A stretch of 24,927 nt of DNA from positions 1 to 24,927 of the IMG/VR virus record IMGVR_UViG_3300026263_000013. One strand, 5' to 3'. This stretch comes from a virus. Positions 7,148 to 15,625 of this stretch are shown piece by piece. Each line of letters opens with the position of its first letter. The stretch's first letter is position 1. The notes below the pieces were generated by a model. The model searched no databases, was not told the DNA's origin, and was given only the letters and a program-made list of their open reading frames with translations. The position numbers and the translations under genes are program-made.

Positions 7148-8368
7148 ATGTTTAATTTTAAAGGTTTCATAACAAAGGAAAAGAACACACATTTAGAACA
7201 TCTAGAAGATGATATAATCAATAGAGGTTCCAGAGGTGGAGATAATGCTGTAAAATTTCTAAAATCAATTAGAAATATGTTAGCAGGGTCCTCTGGTGGT
7301 AAAGTTAACATGTCTGTTAAGTGGGACGGAGCTCCTGCTATTGTATGTGGAATAAATCCAGAAAACGGTAAATTCTTTGTTGGTACTAAATCAGTATTCA
7401 ACGTCAAACCAAAAATCAATTATACACCAGGAGATATTATGAGTAATCATAGTGGACCTGTTGCAGATAAATTACTAGTCTGTTTAAGAGAATTAAAAAA
7501 ATTAAGAATAAGAGGTATCTACCAAGGAGATTTACTCTTTACAAATGATACTAAAATACAAGTCATAGATGGAGAGTCTATGATATCTTTCACACCAAAC
7601 ACAATCACATATGCAACACCAGTAAACTCTACTCTAGGTAAAAAGATTAGAAGAGCAAGAATGGGAATAGTATTTCATACAAGTTATACAGGTAAAGATA
7701 TGAAAAGTTTAGGTGCTGGTTTTGGTACAATATCTGGTAGATCAGGATCATCGGCAGTATTTTTAGCAAGTGCTGGATATACTGATACTTCCGGTTCATC
7801 TACATTTACTAGTGGAGAGTTGGCAAGATTTGATGGTTTAATTAGAATGGCTGAAGGCTCTTTAGGTAAAGCTTCATCTATACTAAATGAAATGTCAAGA
7901 TCAAATGATTCATTGTCAGTAGGTTTTAGATTGAAGGCTTTCTTTAATCATTATATTAGAAACACACAAGGTCATATGGGTAAGGTTAAACAATTACAAG
8001 GTATGTTTAGAGATTACTATGAGAATATTTTAACGGAAGAAATAGCAAATAGAAAAACACCAAAAGGTAAACAAAAGTATATAGACCTATTAAATACTAA
8101 TTTAAAATGGATTGATAGAAATGACAATGCATTATATTTTGCTATAGCTTCTCACGTAAGTTTAGGTAATGCAAAGAACTTTTTAATATCTAAACTATCA
8201 CAAATACAAAGTATAGGTCACTTTATTAGAACATCAAATGGTTACAGAGTAACCAATCCAGAGGGTTATGTTGCAGTAAACAGATCAGCTGGTGCAATAA
8301 AATTAGTAGACAGATTAGAATTTAGTAGATCAAACTTTACTATTGCTAAAGATTGGGTAAAAGGATAA
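7148..8368 (+). CDS. DUF6267-like protein with ligase-like KWDG motif
   Basis: A 406-residue protein. Residues 58-61 are KWDG on a predicted strand, followed by another strand and GKFFVGTKS (74-82). This is the arrangement of motif I (K-x-D-G) in DNA/RNA ligases and capping enzymes, where the lysine takes the nucleotide. A possible motif III is IYQGDLLF (124-131) and a possible motif IV is MGIVFH (172-177). From memory it resembles phage proteins labelled DUF6267. If the motifs are right it would be a nucleotidyl-transferring enzyme, but the substrate is unknown. The N-terminus MFNFKGFITKE is a weak match to the capsid-targeting peptides of its neighbours. The ribosome site before 7148 is poor. 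Confidence 0.55.
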   Translation: MFNFKGFITKEKNTHLEHLEDDIINRGSRGGDNAVKFLKSIRNMLAGSSGGKVNMSVKWDGAPAIVCGINPENGKFFVGTKSVFNVKPKINYTPGDIMSNHSGPVADKLLVCLRELKKLRIRGIYQGDLLFTNDTKIQVIDGESMISFTPNTITYATPVNSTLGKKIRRARMGIVFHTSYTGKDMKSLGAGFGTISGRSGSSAVFLASAGYTDTSGSSTFTSGELARFDGLIRMAEGSLGKASSILNEMSRSNDSLSVGFRLKAFFNHYIRNTQGHMGKVKQLQGMFRDYYENILTEEIANRKTPKGKQKYIDLLNTNLKWIDRNDNALYFAIASHVSLGNAKNFLISKLSQIQSIGHFIRTSNGYRVTNPEGYVAVNRSAGAIKLVDRLEFSRSNFTIAKDWVKG

Positions 8369-8952
8369 TGATAGGATTTAAAGATTACATATTCAAATTT
8401 TTAGAAGAAGCTAGACAACCAAAAATTATTTTAATTGGTGGTCCAGGTAGTGGTAAATCTACATATGCAAAATTTATAACAAAAGAATTTAATATACCAC
8501 ACATATACCCAGGTGAACTATTAAGAAAAGAGAAAGCAAAAGGTGGTGAAATGGCCAAAAGATTATCTAATTTAGGTAAGGGTCACTTTGCTCCAAATGA
8601 TATAGTTTTAAAACTTGTATTTGACGCCGTTGACAAAGCAGATGGTTTTGTATTTGATGGCTTTCCAAGATATATGCAACAAGTTAGAGACATGGAAAAG
8701 AAAGGTATTACTATAGATAATGTGGTATTTTTAGATGTAAGTCAGGAAGAAGTTATCAAAAGACTAACTGCTAGAGGCAGAGTTGATGATAAACCTGATG
8801 TAATTAAAAACAGAATTGCCTTATATAAAAAAGAAACTGGTCCTGTAATAGAATATTATAGAGATAAACCAGGTTTTGTATCTATTAAAGCTGAGGGCGA
8901 TACGCCAGAGAACATAGCTAAAGAGATAATAAATAAGGTAAAAAACAAATAA
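8368..8952 (+). CDS. adk: adenylate kinase with capsid-targeting-like N-terminus
   Basis: A 194-residue P-loop kinase of the adenylate kinase family (ATP + AMP = 2 ADP). The P-loop GGPGSGKST is at residues 24-32, an AMP-site helix follows, DGFPR is at 97-101 and a short-lid region RVDDKPDVIKNR follows. The lid is the short type. I chose ATG 8368, which overlaps the previous stop as TAATG and has AAAGGA just upstream; an in-frame ATG at 8353 would overlap more. With this start, 14 residues precede the enzyme core: MIGFKDYIFKFLEE then A, which fits a T4-type prohead protease site (L-E-E/A). Nucleotide metabolism is the known role; packaging is inferred. Confidence 0.85.
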   Translation: MIGFKDYIFKFLEEARQPKIILIGGPGSGKSTYAKFITKEFNIPHIYPGELLRKEKAKGGEMAKRLSNLGKGHFAPNDIVLKLVFDAVDKADGFVFDGFPRYMQQVRDMEKKGITIDNVVFLDVSQEEVIKRLTARGRVDDKPDVIKNRIALYKKETGPVIEYYRDKPGFVSIKAEGDTPENIAKEIINKVKNK

Positions 8953-9176
8953 TGGAAAAGGAGATAATTTATACTATGAGTGAAGGAGAAACATTAAAAT
9001 TTCCAGTACCGGAAGGTATGGAAGATAACAACATTGATGGTTTAACAACAACTGTTGATGTTTTAAATGCAGTAAAAGATAACATTGGTAAAGATAACGA
9101 CAAGGCAGTTGAATTGATTGACCAATTACTAAACAGCGGAAGTGGTGCATTTGGACCACAAGGCAAGGAAGAATAG
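8952..9176 (+). CDS. small acidic hypothetical, 74 aa
   Basis: A 74-residue acidic protein. The middle (residues about 28-58) is a likely helix with DVLNAVKDNIGKDNDKAVEL, and the end is glycine-rich (SGSGAFGPQGKEE). The start shares a base with the adenylate kinase stop (TAATG). No family is recognised. Small acidic late proteins in T4 include prohead core components, but nothing here proves that. Confidence 0.6.
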   Translation: MEKEIIYTMSEGETLKFPVPEGMEDNNIDGLTTTVDVLNAVKDNIGKDNDKAVELIDQLLNSGSGAFGPQGKEE

Positions 9177-9184
9177 GAGACATA

Positions 9185-9799
9185 ATGTATATAAAAGGTG
9201 GAATGAAAAAACTATCAAAGGCAATAGCAAAATCGGCTAAGACACAAATGGATGCTGAGATTGCTAAAGCAGAAAAAGAGGAAAAAGAAATGATGGCTGA
9301 AATAGATAACCTAGATACAACAAATCCTCCTGTATTAGGTGATGAAGGCGTAGATAATATGTCTGTAAAAGAAAAATTAGGAACATGGACTCATAATTTT
9401 TCACAATTAGAGGATAGAGAAAAGTTTTATTACATGCTTGAACAAGGCAGAGGTATAGTAGAACTTGACGAAAAGAAAAGAGTAAACGGATATAGAGTAT
9501 ACGGCTGTGTTAGCCAAGTATGGGTATTACCGTCATTAAAAGATGAGAAAATGATCTTTGAAATAGACGCTGACTCTCACGAGGCTAGAGGTGTATGTTA
9601 TATTCTTAAATCTATTTTTTCAGGAGGAACACCATCTGAAATTTTAGAAGTAACAGACGATCAAATAGTTGACATAGGTTTCTATCAAATATTAACACCA
9701 AAAAGACGAGACGGTCTTTTCGCAGTAGTTAATGCTATAAGAACTTACGCCAAAGATATGGTTGAAATGTTGGAAGAAGCGGCTAAAGCACAAGAGTAA
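9185..9799 (+). CDS. sufE: SufE-like Fe-S cluster sulfur-transfer protein
   Basis: A 204-residue protein whose residues about 65-200 match SufE. Key features are EDREKFYYMLEQG at the domain start, then RVYGCVSQVWV with the cysteine at position 108 (the sulfur-accepting cysteine of SufE lies in a GCxSxVW motif), a GGTPSEIL block and LTPKRRDGL near the end. SufE takes persulfide sulfur from the cysteine desulfurase SufS and passes it to the SufBCD scaffold. The first 65 residues are a lysine/glutamate-rich helical extension absent from usual SufE (about 140 residues). The start at 9185 has an AGGAG site. No other suf gene is in the window, so it would have to work with host SufS/SufBCD. Confidence 0.87.
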   Translation: MYIKGGMKKLSKAIAKSAKTQMDAEIAKAEKEEKEMMAEIDNLDTTNPPVLGDEGVDNMSVKEKLGTWTHNFSQLEDREKFYYMLEQGRGIVELDEKKRVNGYRVYGCVSQVWVLPSLKDEKMIFEIDADSHEARGVCYILKSIFSGGTPSEILEVTDDQIVDIGFYQILTPKRRDGLFAVVNAIRTYAKDMVEMLEEAAKAQE

Positions 9800-10488
9800 T
9801 GAAGAACTTAAAAGAAGTACAAGCATTTTTAAATGAGGGTGTCTATGATAAAGGCATTTTCAAAGCTTTCTTCTTGGCAGGTGGTCCTGGTTCAGGTAAA
9901 TCATTTGTCACTCAAGCCGCTTTTGCTGGCGTAGGATTAAAAATAGTAAACTCTGATACAATCTTTGAAAGAGGATTATTAAAAGCAAACCTATCTTTAA
10001 AAATGCCAGACGAAGAAGAATATTTTAGAAACGCAGTACGAGACAGAGCAAAACTTACAGCAGGTTCTCAATTAGATACTTATGTTAAAGGAAGATTAGG
10101 TCTTGTTATTGACGCAACTGGTCGTGATAAATCTATAATCAGCAGACAACATTCTATGTTGAAAGCATTAGGTTATGATTGTTATATGATTTTTGTAAAC
10201 ACAAGTTTAGATGTGGCTATAGAAAGAAACAAAACAAGAACAAGATCAATACCTGAATATATTGTAAAGAATAGTTGGAACAAAGTACAGTCTAATATGG
10301 GTGCCTTTCAAGCCGTATTCGGACCACAAAACTTATTAATTATTGATAATAATAGAACAGAAAAAGAATTGGTAACCAATACTATTCAGACTGCTTCAAA
10401 ATATATTAGAAGACAACTTAATAGAAATCCAAATAACTATCTAGCTAAACAATGGATAGCAAAAGAATTGCAGGCAAAGAAAAGATGA
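9799..10488 (+). CDS. P-loop kinase (zeta/PNK-like) with capsid-targeting-like N-terminus
   Basis: A 229-residue protein with P-loop GGPGSGKS at residues 28-35, then KIVNSD (a kinase acceptor-site strand ending in D), a later strand LVIDATGRD that fits Walker B, and RNKTRTRSIP with several arginines as a lid. This is the layout of small P-loop kinases such as zeta-toxin-like and polynucleotide kinases; the acceptor substrate is unknown. The first 13 residues, MKNLKEVQAFLNE, followed by G, fit a capsid-targeting peptide ending in a prohead-protease site (L-N-E/G). The start shares a base with the sufE stop. It is not necessarily a toxin: no antitoxin partner is seen. Confidence 0.75.
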   Translation: MKNLKEVQAFLNEGVYDKGIFKAFFLAGGPGSGKSFVTQAAFAGVGLKIVNSDTIFERGLLKANLSLKMPDEEEYFRNAVRDRAKLTAGSQLDTYVKGRLGLVIDATGRDKSIISRQHSMLKALGYDCYMIFVNTSLDVAIERNKTRTRSIPEYIVKNSWNKVQSNMGAFQAVFGPQNLLIIDNNRTEKELVTNTIQTASKYIRRQLNRNPNNYLAKQWIAKELQAKKR

Positions 10489-12809
10489 TTAAAAATTTTA
10501 AAGAATTTGTCATAAAAGAAAGTATCATAGATATACCACGTAGAACATATGCGCCTGGTGTATTTGATAAGGCTGATACTAAAGACCCTAAAATTAAACC
10601 TAGTGTTAAAAAACAAATACAAGATCAGATTAAAGAATTTGAAAAAGAATATCCTGTTATTAAGATAGCATTAATAGGATCAATACTAACAAAGAGATAT
10701 AGAAATGACGCTGACCTTGACATCAATGTATTGTTTGATGTACCAAAAGAAAAACAAGAAGATGAAAGACTAGCACTATCTAAAAAGTATTTGTCAGCGA
10801 GTAATCCTGATAACATACAAGGCGAATTAATACCAGGTACTAAACACCCAATCAACTACTATTTTATAACAGATCAAAAAACATATGACGATCAAAATAA
10901 AAAAGCAGACGCAGTGTTTGATATAGAGAACGATAAGTTTATTAAAAGACCAGAAGATTTTACTTTTGATACAAACTTATACGTAAAAGAATTTGAAAGA
11001 AAAGTACAAGAATTAGATGTAGTTAAAGGCGAATTAAAAAGAGACATAATAGATTACCATGAATTAGTTGAATTACAACCAGATGATATTTTAAATCTAC
11101 AAGAAAAAATTAATGAGAAGTTGGAAGAAATAGAAGACAGTATTAAACAGATAGTAAAAGTAGGTGACGGAGTTGACGCAGATAGAAGAGCTGCATTTGC
11201 TGGTGATATGAATCCAGATGAGATAAGAAAATACGGTATTAAAAATAGATTACCTAAAAATGTTATCTATAAGATGTTAGAAAAATACCACTACTTAAAA
11301 TTCTACAAAAAATGTAAAGAAGTTTTAGAAGACGGTAAAGTTACCGATGATGAAATTAAATCTTTAACTAAAGAACAAATAGATGAAATGAATTTAGAAT
11401 CTATTGCTAGTTCCTGGAATGATTTAATTAGAAGAACAATCAAAGCACCTCAAATGAAAGCAGGTGTACAACTATATTTAAAATATTTAAGACAAGGTAT
11501 GAAAGACGCCAAGAATAAGGCAGCTCAACATGCTGGTATAGATTACAATGAATTTGGTAAAGCAGTAAGAGACGCTGGCTTACCTGAAGAAGTGACGGAA
11601 GAATTAAGAAGACCAAGAAAATCAATTGCGTTTACTTTTGGTAGATTTAATCCACCAACTATAGGCCATGAAAAACTTATTAGAAAAGTTAAATCAGTAA
11701 GAGCAAATGCTCATAAAATTTATTTAAGTAGAAGTGAAGACAGTAAGAAAAATCCATTATCGCCTAGTAAGAAACTAGCATATATGAAAAAGATGTTTCC
11801 TTCTCACGCAAAAGATATAGAGATTAATAGAACAAACATGATACTAGATATTGCTACTAGTTTATACAACAAAGGATATACAGAGGTCTTTATGGTTGTA
11901 GGTAGTGATAGAGTAAGAGAGTTTGATCAAATACTAAACAAATATAATGATGTTAAATCAAGACATGGTTATTATAACTTTGATAATATCAATGTGTTAT
12001 CAGCAGGCGAAAGGGATCCAGACGCAGAGGGAGCTTCAGGTATGAGTGCAAGTAAGATGAGAGCTGCAGCTGCCAAAGATGATATAGGTTCTTTCAAAAG
12101 AGGGTTACCTAGTGGTGTAAACGCTGCTGACCTAATGAAAGATGTTAGAAAAGGTATGAGACTAGCCGCTTCAGTTAATCATCATTTAGGTTATGGTAAT
12201 AAACCAATGTTAAGTATGGAAGAATATGGACAACAACAGATTAGAGACCTTTATTTAAGAGATATGATATTCAATATCGGAGAAAAGGTAGATTACACTA
12301 AACAAGATATACAAGGTACAGTTAAAAGAAAAGGTACAAATTATATTGTACTAGAAGATAATAGAAACAATTTACACAAAGCATGGATATGGGATTGTGT
12401 ACCAATCGCCAGTGATAAAGAGGTTGCAGTTAGAGAACATAATTTAAATGTAGACTATGGCTTTGAGGGTGTATCTGAAAAGAAATACAAACAAAAATTT
12501 GAAGAATTTAAGAAAGAAATTACGATGAAATTAGAGAAAGAATCACATGAAATAGGCGCCGATTATGCCAATCATACTAAAGAAGTGACACCTGGTGAGA
12601 CGCCAGAAGCTAAACCAGTTGACGCTAAAGAGAGAGGTTGGCCTACACAAGGGTACAAAGAGATAAAAACAGACAAAATAAATGAAAAAGATATACAAAT
12701 ATTTGCTTCTTCAAGTGACACAATAGATAAATATAAACATAGATTTAAGGAAGAGTGGAAATCCAAGTTGGATGAAGCTGTTCAGAAAATGCTTAAAGAT
12801 TTAAAATAA
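10485..12809 (+). CDS. fusion of Pol-beta-type and HIGH-type nucleotidyltransferases
   Basis: A 774-residue protein. Start chosen at ATG 10485, which overlaps the previous stop (ATGA); an in-frame ATG exists at 10452. Residues 1-12 (MIKNFKEFVIKE, then S) fit a capsid-targeting peptide and protease site. Residues 65-79 (GS at 65-66, D77-L-D79) are the minimal Pol-beta nucleotidyltransferase motif. Residues 385-395 (FGRFNPPTIGH) are the signature of HIGH-type adenylyl/cytidylyltransferases such as NMN adenylyltransferase. Residues about 580-645 (GEKVDYTKQDIQG, then KAWIWDCVP) look like a small SH3/KOW-like barrel common in marine phages. The last part is charged. Substrates are unknown. Confidence 0.75.
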   Translation: MIKNFKEFVIKESIIDIPRRTYAPGVFDKADTKDPKIKPSVKKQIQDQIKEFEKEYPVIKIALIGSILTKRYRNDADLDINVLFDVPKEKQEDERLALSKKYLSASNPDNIQGELIPGTKHPINYYFITDQKTYDDQNKKADAVFDIENDKFIKRPEDFTFDTNLYVKEFERKVQELDVVKGELKRDIIDYHELVELQPDDILNLQEKINEKLEEIEDSIKQIVKVGDGVDADRRAAFAGDMNPDEIRKYGIKNRLPKNVIYKMLEKYHYLKFYKKCKEVLEDGKVTDDEIKSLTKEQIDEMNLESIASSWNDLIRRTIKAPQMKAGVQLYLKYLRQGMKDAKNKAAQHAGIDYNEFGKAVRDAGLPEEVTEELRRPRKSIAFTFGRFNPPTIGHEKLIRKVKSVRANAHKIYLSRSEDSKKNPLSPSKKLAYMKKMFPSHAKDIEINRTNMILDIATSLYNKGYTEVFMVVGSDRVREFDQILNKYNDVKSRHGYYNFDNINVLSAGERDPDAEGASGMSASKMRAAAAKDDIGSFKRGLPSGVNAADLMKDVRKGMRLAASVNHHLGYGNKPMLSMEEYGQQQIRDLYLRDMIFNIGEKVDYTKQDIQGTVKRKGTNYIVLEDNRNNLHKAWIWDCVPIASDKEVAVREHNLNVDYGFEGVSEKKYKQKFEEFKKEITMKLEKESHEIGADYANHTKEVTPGETPEAKPVDAKERGWPTQGYKEIKTDKINEKDIQIFASSSDTIDKYKHRFKEEWKSKLDEAVQKMLKDLK

Positions 12810-12813
12810 AAAG

Positions 12814-14421
12814 ATGAAAACATTTAGTACATATAGACAAACAATGGCTGAGGCCTACAAAGAGGTAAACATATTAGAGAACGATCTAATGGGTACTCTT
12901 ACTGATAAGCAGATTGCAAATTTAAAAGCGCAATGGGCTAATAAGTCTATGAGAGATGTAACTCCAGGAGTTAAAGCAACTCTTAAAAAAATGGATATGC
13001 CTACTAAAGTTTCAATTGCACAAGCTAAAGTTAATATACTTAAAGACATAGTATTCAAAGAAGACGCTGAACTAGATGAGGGTAAAGTTAAATCTTTCCT
13101 TATGGACGTAGAAGATGACGCTACTAAAATGGACTTAAATAAGTTTATTAGAAAGCATTATGGCTCTATGGGTTTAACTGCTGATGAATTAAAGAAAATG
13201 TTTTACAGAGTTAACAATGAGTCAGTTAATGAGGCAATAGATGACCAAGCAGATATAGAAGAAGGTAGAATGAAAGATATCTTTACAGCAAATCAAGAAG
13301 GCGAAAGCATTGAAAAGATTGCTAAGAAATTAAAACTTTCAATAGCAACTGTTAAAGATGTATTAGGCGAAGAATTACTTGATGAAGTAGCAGATTCAAT
13401 AACACCAATGATGTTAAAGGTTCTTAAAAAAGAATACGAACCATTTAGAAATAAAAAGATTTCAGCTGCTAGAGCAAAACAGTTAATGAATATATTAGAT
13501 AAATTTAATGATAAAAATTTAGAAATTCTAAAAAAACATAACATACCTTTTGTTTCAAGTGGTGCAATGTCAAAACTTATGGTTAGAAAAATGAAATGGA
13601 AAACAACAACTATAAATCCATTTAAAGAAGAATCACAACAAAATACATTTAAAGAAATGGTAGAAGGCTGGGGTGCAAGAAAAGCTTCAGGCGGATATCA
13701 TGGAGATAAAAAATTCAAGAAATTAAAAAGCGAAGTTGAACCTAAAGGCGACAAAGAAATAGAAGAAGGTATGCCAGGTGGTGCTAACTCATCTAGTAAA
13801 AAAGGTAGTGTTTGGAGAAAAGCAATGAAGGCTGCTATGAAAAGAAACTACATGAGAAAAGCTGAGCATGAGCCTAAAGGAGATGAACTAAAAGAAAAAT
13901 TTACAGTACAGATTACTAAAAAAGATGGTGGTCAAATAGTACATGGGTCATACAAAACTAAACCAGAGGCTGACAAATTTATTAGATGGTACAAAACTGG
14001 TCCAATGAAAGATGTTAAATCAGTTGAAGTAATTAAAGAAATGGCTAAAGATGACGCACACGCAATTGGTATGGCGGCTGCTAAGAAACATACAGGTGAC
14101 ACAGAGGCACCTTTAGAAAAATCTACAATTAAAAAAGGCCATGAAATTGCAGATAAGATTTTAAATAAAGAAGCAGTAGGTCATTATCAAAAACTTATGT
14201 TAACTTATGGTAAACCAGGTGGTGACGCTAAGGTTTATTATACAGACTATATGCAAGACCTCCAAAACAGAGCTCAAGAGTATAGAAAAAAAGGTTTCAT
14301 AATAGGTAAAATGGGTAGAAGTGTACCAATGAATCAATTGCCTAAAAAAATGCCAATGAAAGGTAAAGAAATTAAAACTGAAAGATTGTGGTTAAAACAC
14401 AAAAGAGGAGATAAAAAGTAA
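12814..14421 (+). CDS. charged late protein with several prohead-protease-like sites
   Basis: A 535-residue lysine/glutamate-rich protein of no recognised family. The N-terminus MKTFSTYRQTMAE, then A, resembles the T4 internal-protein targeting peptide (MKTYQEFIAE from memory). More sites of the form L/I/M-x-E before G follow: after residue 89 (LDE/G), 150 (IEE/G), 284 (MVE/G) and 318 (IEE/G). Residues about 153-190 contain a helix-turn-helix-like stretch (IAKKLKLSIATVKDVLG). EPKGD occurs twice, at 309-313 and 353-357. A small alpha/beta segment (FTVQITKKDGG) begins near residue 363. These features suit a prohead core or internal protein cut into pieces during head maturation; that role is inferred. 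Confidence 0.6.
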   Translation: MKTFSTYRQTMAEAYKEVNILENDLMGTLTDKQIANLKAQWANKSMRDVTPGVKATLKKMDMPTKVSIAQAKVNILKDIVFKEDAELDEGKVKSFLMDVEDDATKMDLNKFIRKHYGSMGLTADELKKMFYRVNNESVNEAIDDQADIEEGRMKDIFTANQEGESIEKIAKKLKLSIATVKDVLGEELLDEVADSITPMMLKVLKKEYEPFRNKKISAARAKQLMNILDKFNDKNLEILKKHNIPFVSSGAMSKLMVRKMKWKTTTINPFKEESQQNTFKEMVEGWGARKASGGYHGDKKFKKLKSEVEPKGDKEIEEGMPGGANSSSKKGSVWRKAMKAAMKRNYMRKAEHEPKGDELKEKFTVQITKKDGGQIVHGSYKTKPEADKFIRWYKTGPMKDVKSVEVIKEMAKDDAHAIGMAAAKKHTGDTEAPLEKSTIKKGHEIADKILNKEAVGHYQKLMLTYGKPGGDAKVYYTDYMQDLQNRAQEYRKKGFIIGKMGRSVPMNQLPKKMPMKGKEIKTERLWLKHKRGDKK

Positions 14422-15116
14422 TGGGATATTTAAAGAATAAACCAAATAGTTTAGAGGATATGGCAAAACAAATGAATATCCACACAAACGAATCTGGTTA
14501 TAAAGATATGTTCAAGAAAGAATTGGACAAAACTGGTAAAGCTGGAGTTGGTGGTATGACACCTAAAGAAAAGACAGCTTTCTTTAATAAGATTGACAGT
14601 AAACATACTGCTAAAAACGAAACAGTTAAAGAAGAAACTAATTGGTCAGAGGCGGCTCAAGAACAAGAGAAAAGACAAGAAGACGCTAAGTATTTTAAAA
14701 CTGAAGACAGTAAAAAAATACCACCAATATCAAAAGATAATAAACCTGGTGTTAAGATCGCTAAGATTAGAGCAATGAAAGATGGTGAAGAAGGATCAGA
14801 TGATGAAGTACAAAAGTTAAAAGGTCAGGTTGATTTATTAAAACAAAAATTAGAAAACGAGAAACATAAGGCTGTTAAACCAATGCCTAATAAAGATACA
14901 GGAGAGGTTCCTTTATCTGTTGGTATTGCTTACAAACATTTAAGAGACAAAATGAAAACTGAAGCTAAAGTTAAATCAGAGTCAGAACCAGAAGCTGATA
15001 AGCCTTTAGACACAGCAGCGAGAGATAAGAAAATGATGGAGCCAAAAGGTAAAACTATGACTGGCGAACCAAAAACTCCTGTTGAAATGAATCCAAGAAT
15101 CAATCACTCATTTTAG
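14421..15116 (+). CDS. charged, largely disordered hypothetical, 231 aa
   Basis: A very hydrophilic protein, rich in lysine, glutamate and proline, with little hydrophobic core. The N-terminal part has GVGGMTPKEKTAFFNKID, residues about 130-150 form a likely coiled coil (DEVQKLKGQVDLLKQKLENE), and the end is low complexity. The start shares a base with the previous stop (TAATG). It probably acts with the preceding charged protein, for instance as a core or scaffold partner, but there is no direct evidence. Confidence 0.6.
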   Translation: MGYLKNKPNSLEDMAKQMNIHTNESGYKDMFKKELDKTGKAGVGGMTPKEKTAFFNKIDSKHTAKNETVKEETNWSEAAQEQEKRQEDAKYFKTEDSKKIPPISKDNKPGVKIAKIRAMKDGEEGSDDEVQKLKGQVDLLKQKLENEKHKAVKPMPNKDTGEVPLSVGIAYKHLRDKMKTEAKVKSESEPEADKPLDTAARDKKMMEPKGKTMTGEPKTPVEMNPRINHSF

Positions 15117-15133
15117 AAAAGGGTAGACTTGTT

Positions 15134-15616
15134 ATGGACAAACTGCCTAGAATATATTGTGACATGGATGGTGTCCTTGCCGACTTTATGGTGGCTGCTA
15201 AAAAGGCAACAGGTCAAACATTTAATCAATCAAATTCAGACGAACATTGGGAAGTAATTAAGAAAACTCCTAAATTTTGGTCAGATATGCCGTGGATGCC
15301 AGGTGGTAGACAGTTATGGAGATTTATATCAAGATATCAACCACATATTCTATCGGCTTATACACCAAACGATCCAAATTGTAAACCAGGTAAGATAAAA
15401 TGGTTAAAGAAGAACGTTAACCTATCTAATATGAATAGAATTAATCTGGTTAGACGAGTACAGAAACAGAATTACACAAAAACACTAGGTAAACCTACTG
15501 TTTTAATAGACGATTTCAAAAGAAATGTAGACCAATTCACACAAAAAGGTGGTATAGGAATCTACCATACCTCAACAACCAACACAATTAAACAACTAAA
15601 ATCACTAGGTTTCTAA
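15134..15616 (+). CDS. HAD-superfamily phosphatase, 5'(3')-nucleotidase-like
   Basis: A 160-residue protein. Residues 10-14 are DMDGV, the HAD nucleophile motif (DxDG), and residues 126-127 (DD in VLIDDFKRN) fit the distal acidic motif that holds magnesium. The region HILSAYT fits motif II with a serine. Size and motif spacing resemble 5'-deoxyribonucleotidases, which would remove phosphate from deoxynucleoside monophosphates and balance nucleotide pools. It closes the late operon that also holds adenylate kinase. The start has only a distant purine-rich ribosome site. The substrate is inferred from the family. Confidence 0.75.
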   Translation: MDKLPRIYCDMDGVLADFMVAAKKATGQTFNQSNSDEHWEVIKKTPKFWSDMPWMPGGRQLWRFISRYQPHILSAYTPNDPNCKPGKIKWLKKNVNLSNMNRINLVRRVQKQNYTKTLGKPTVLIDDFKRNVDQFTQKGGIGIYHTSTTNTIKQLKSLGF

Positions 15617-15625
15617 TATTAAACT

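Noticed and set aside
9799-10488. Zeta toxin of a toxin-antitoxin pair
   Set aside because: No epsilon-type antitoxin gene is adjacent, and the motifs fit small P-loop kinases in general.
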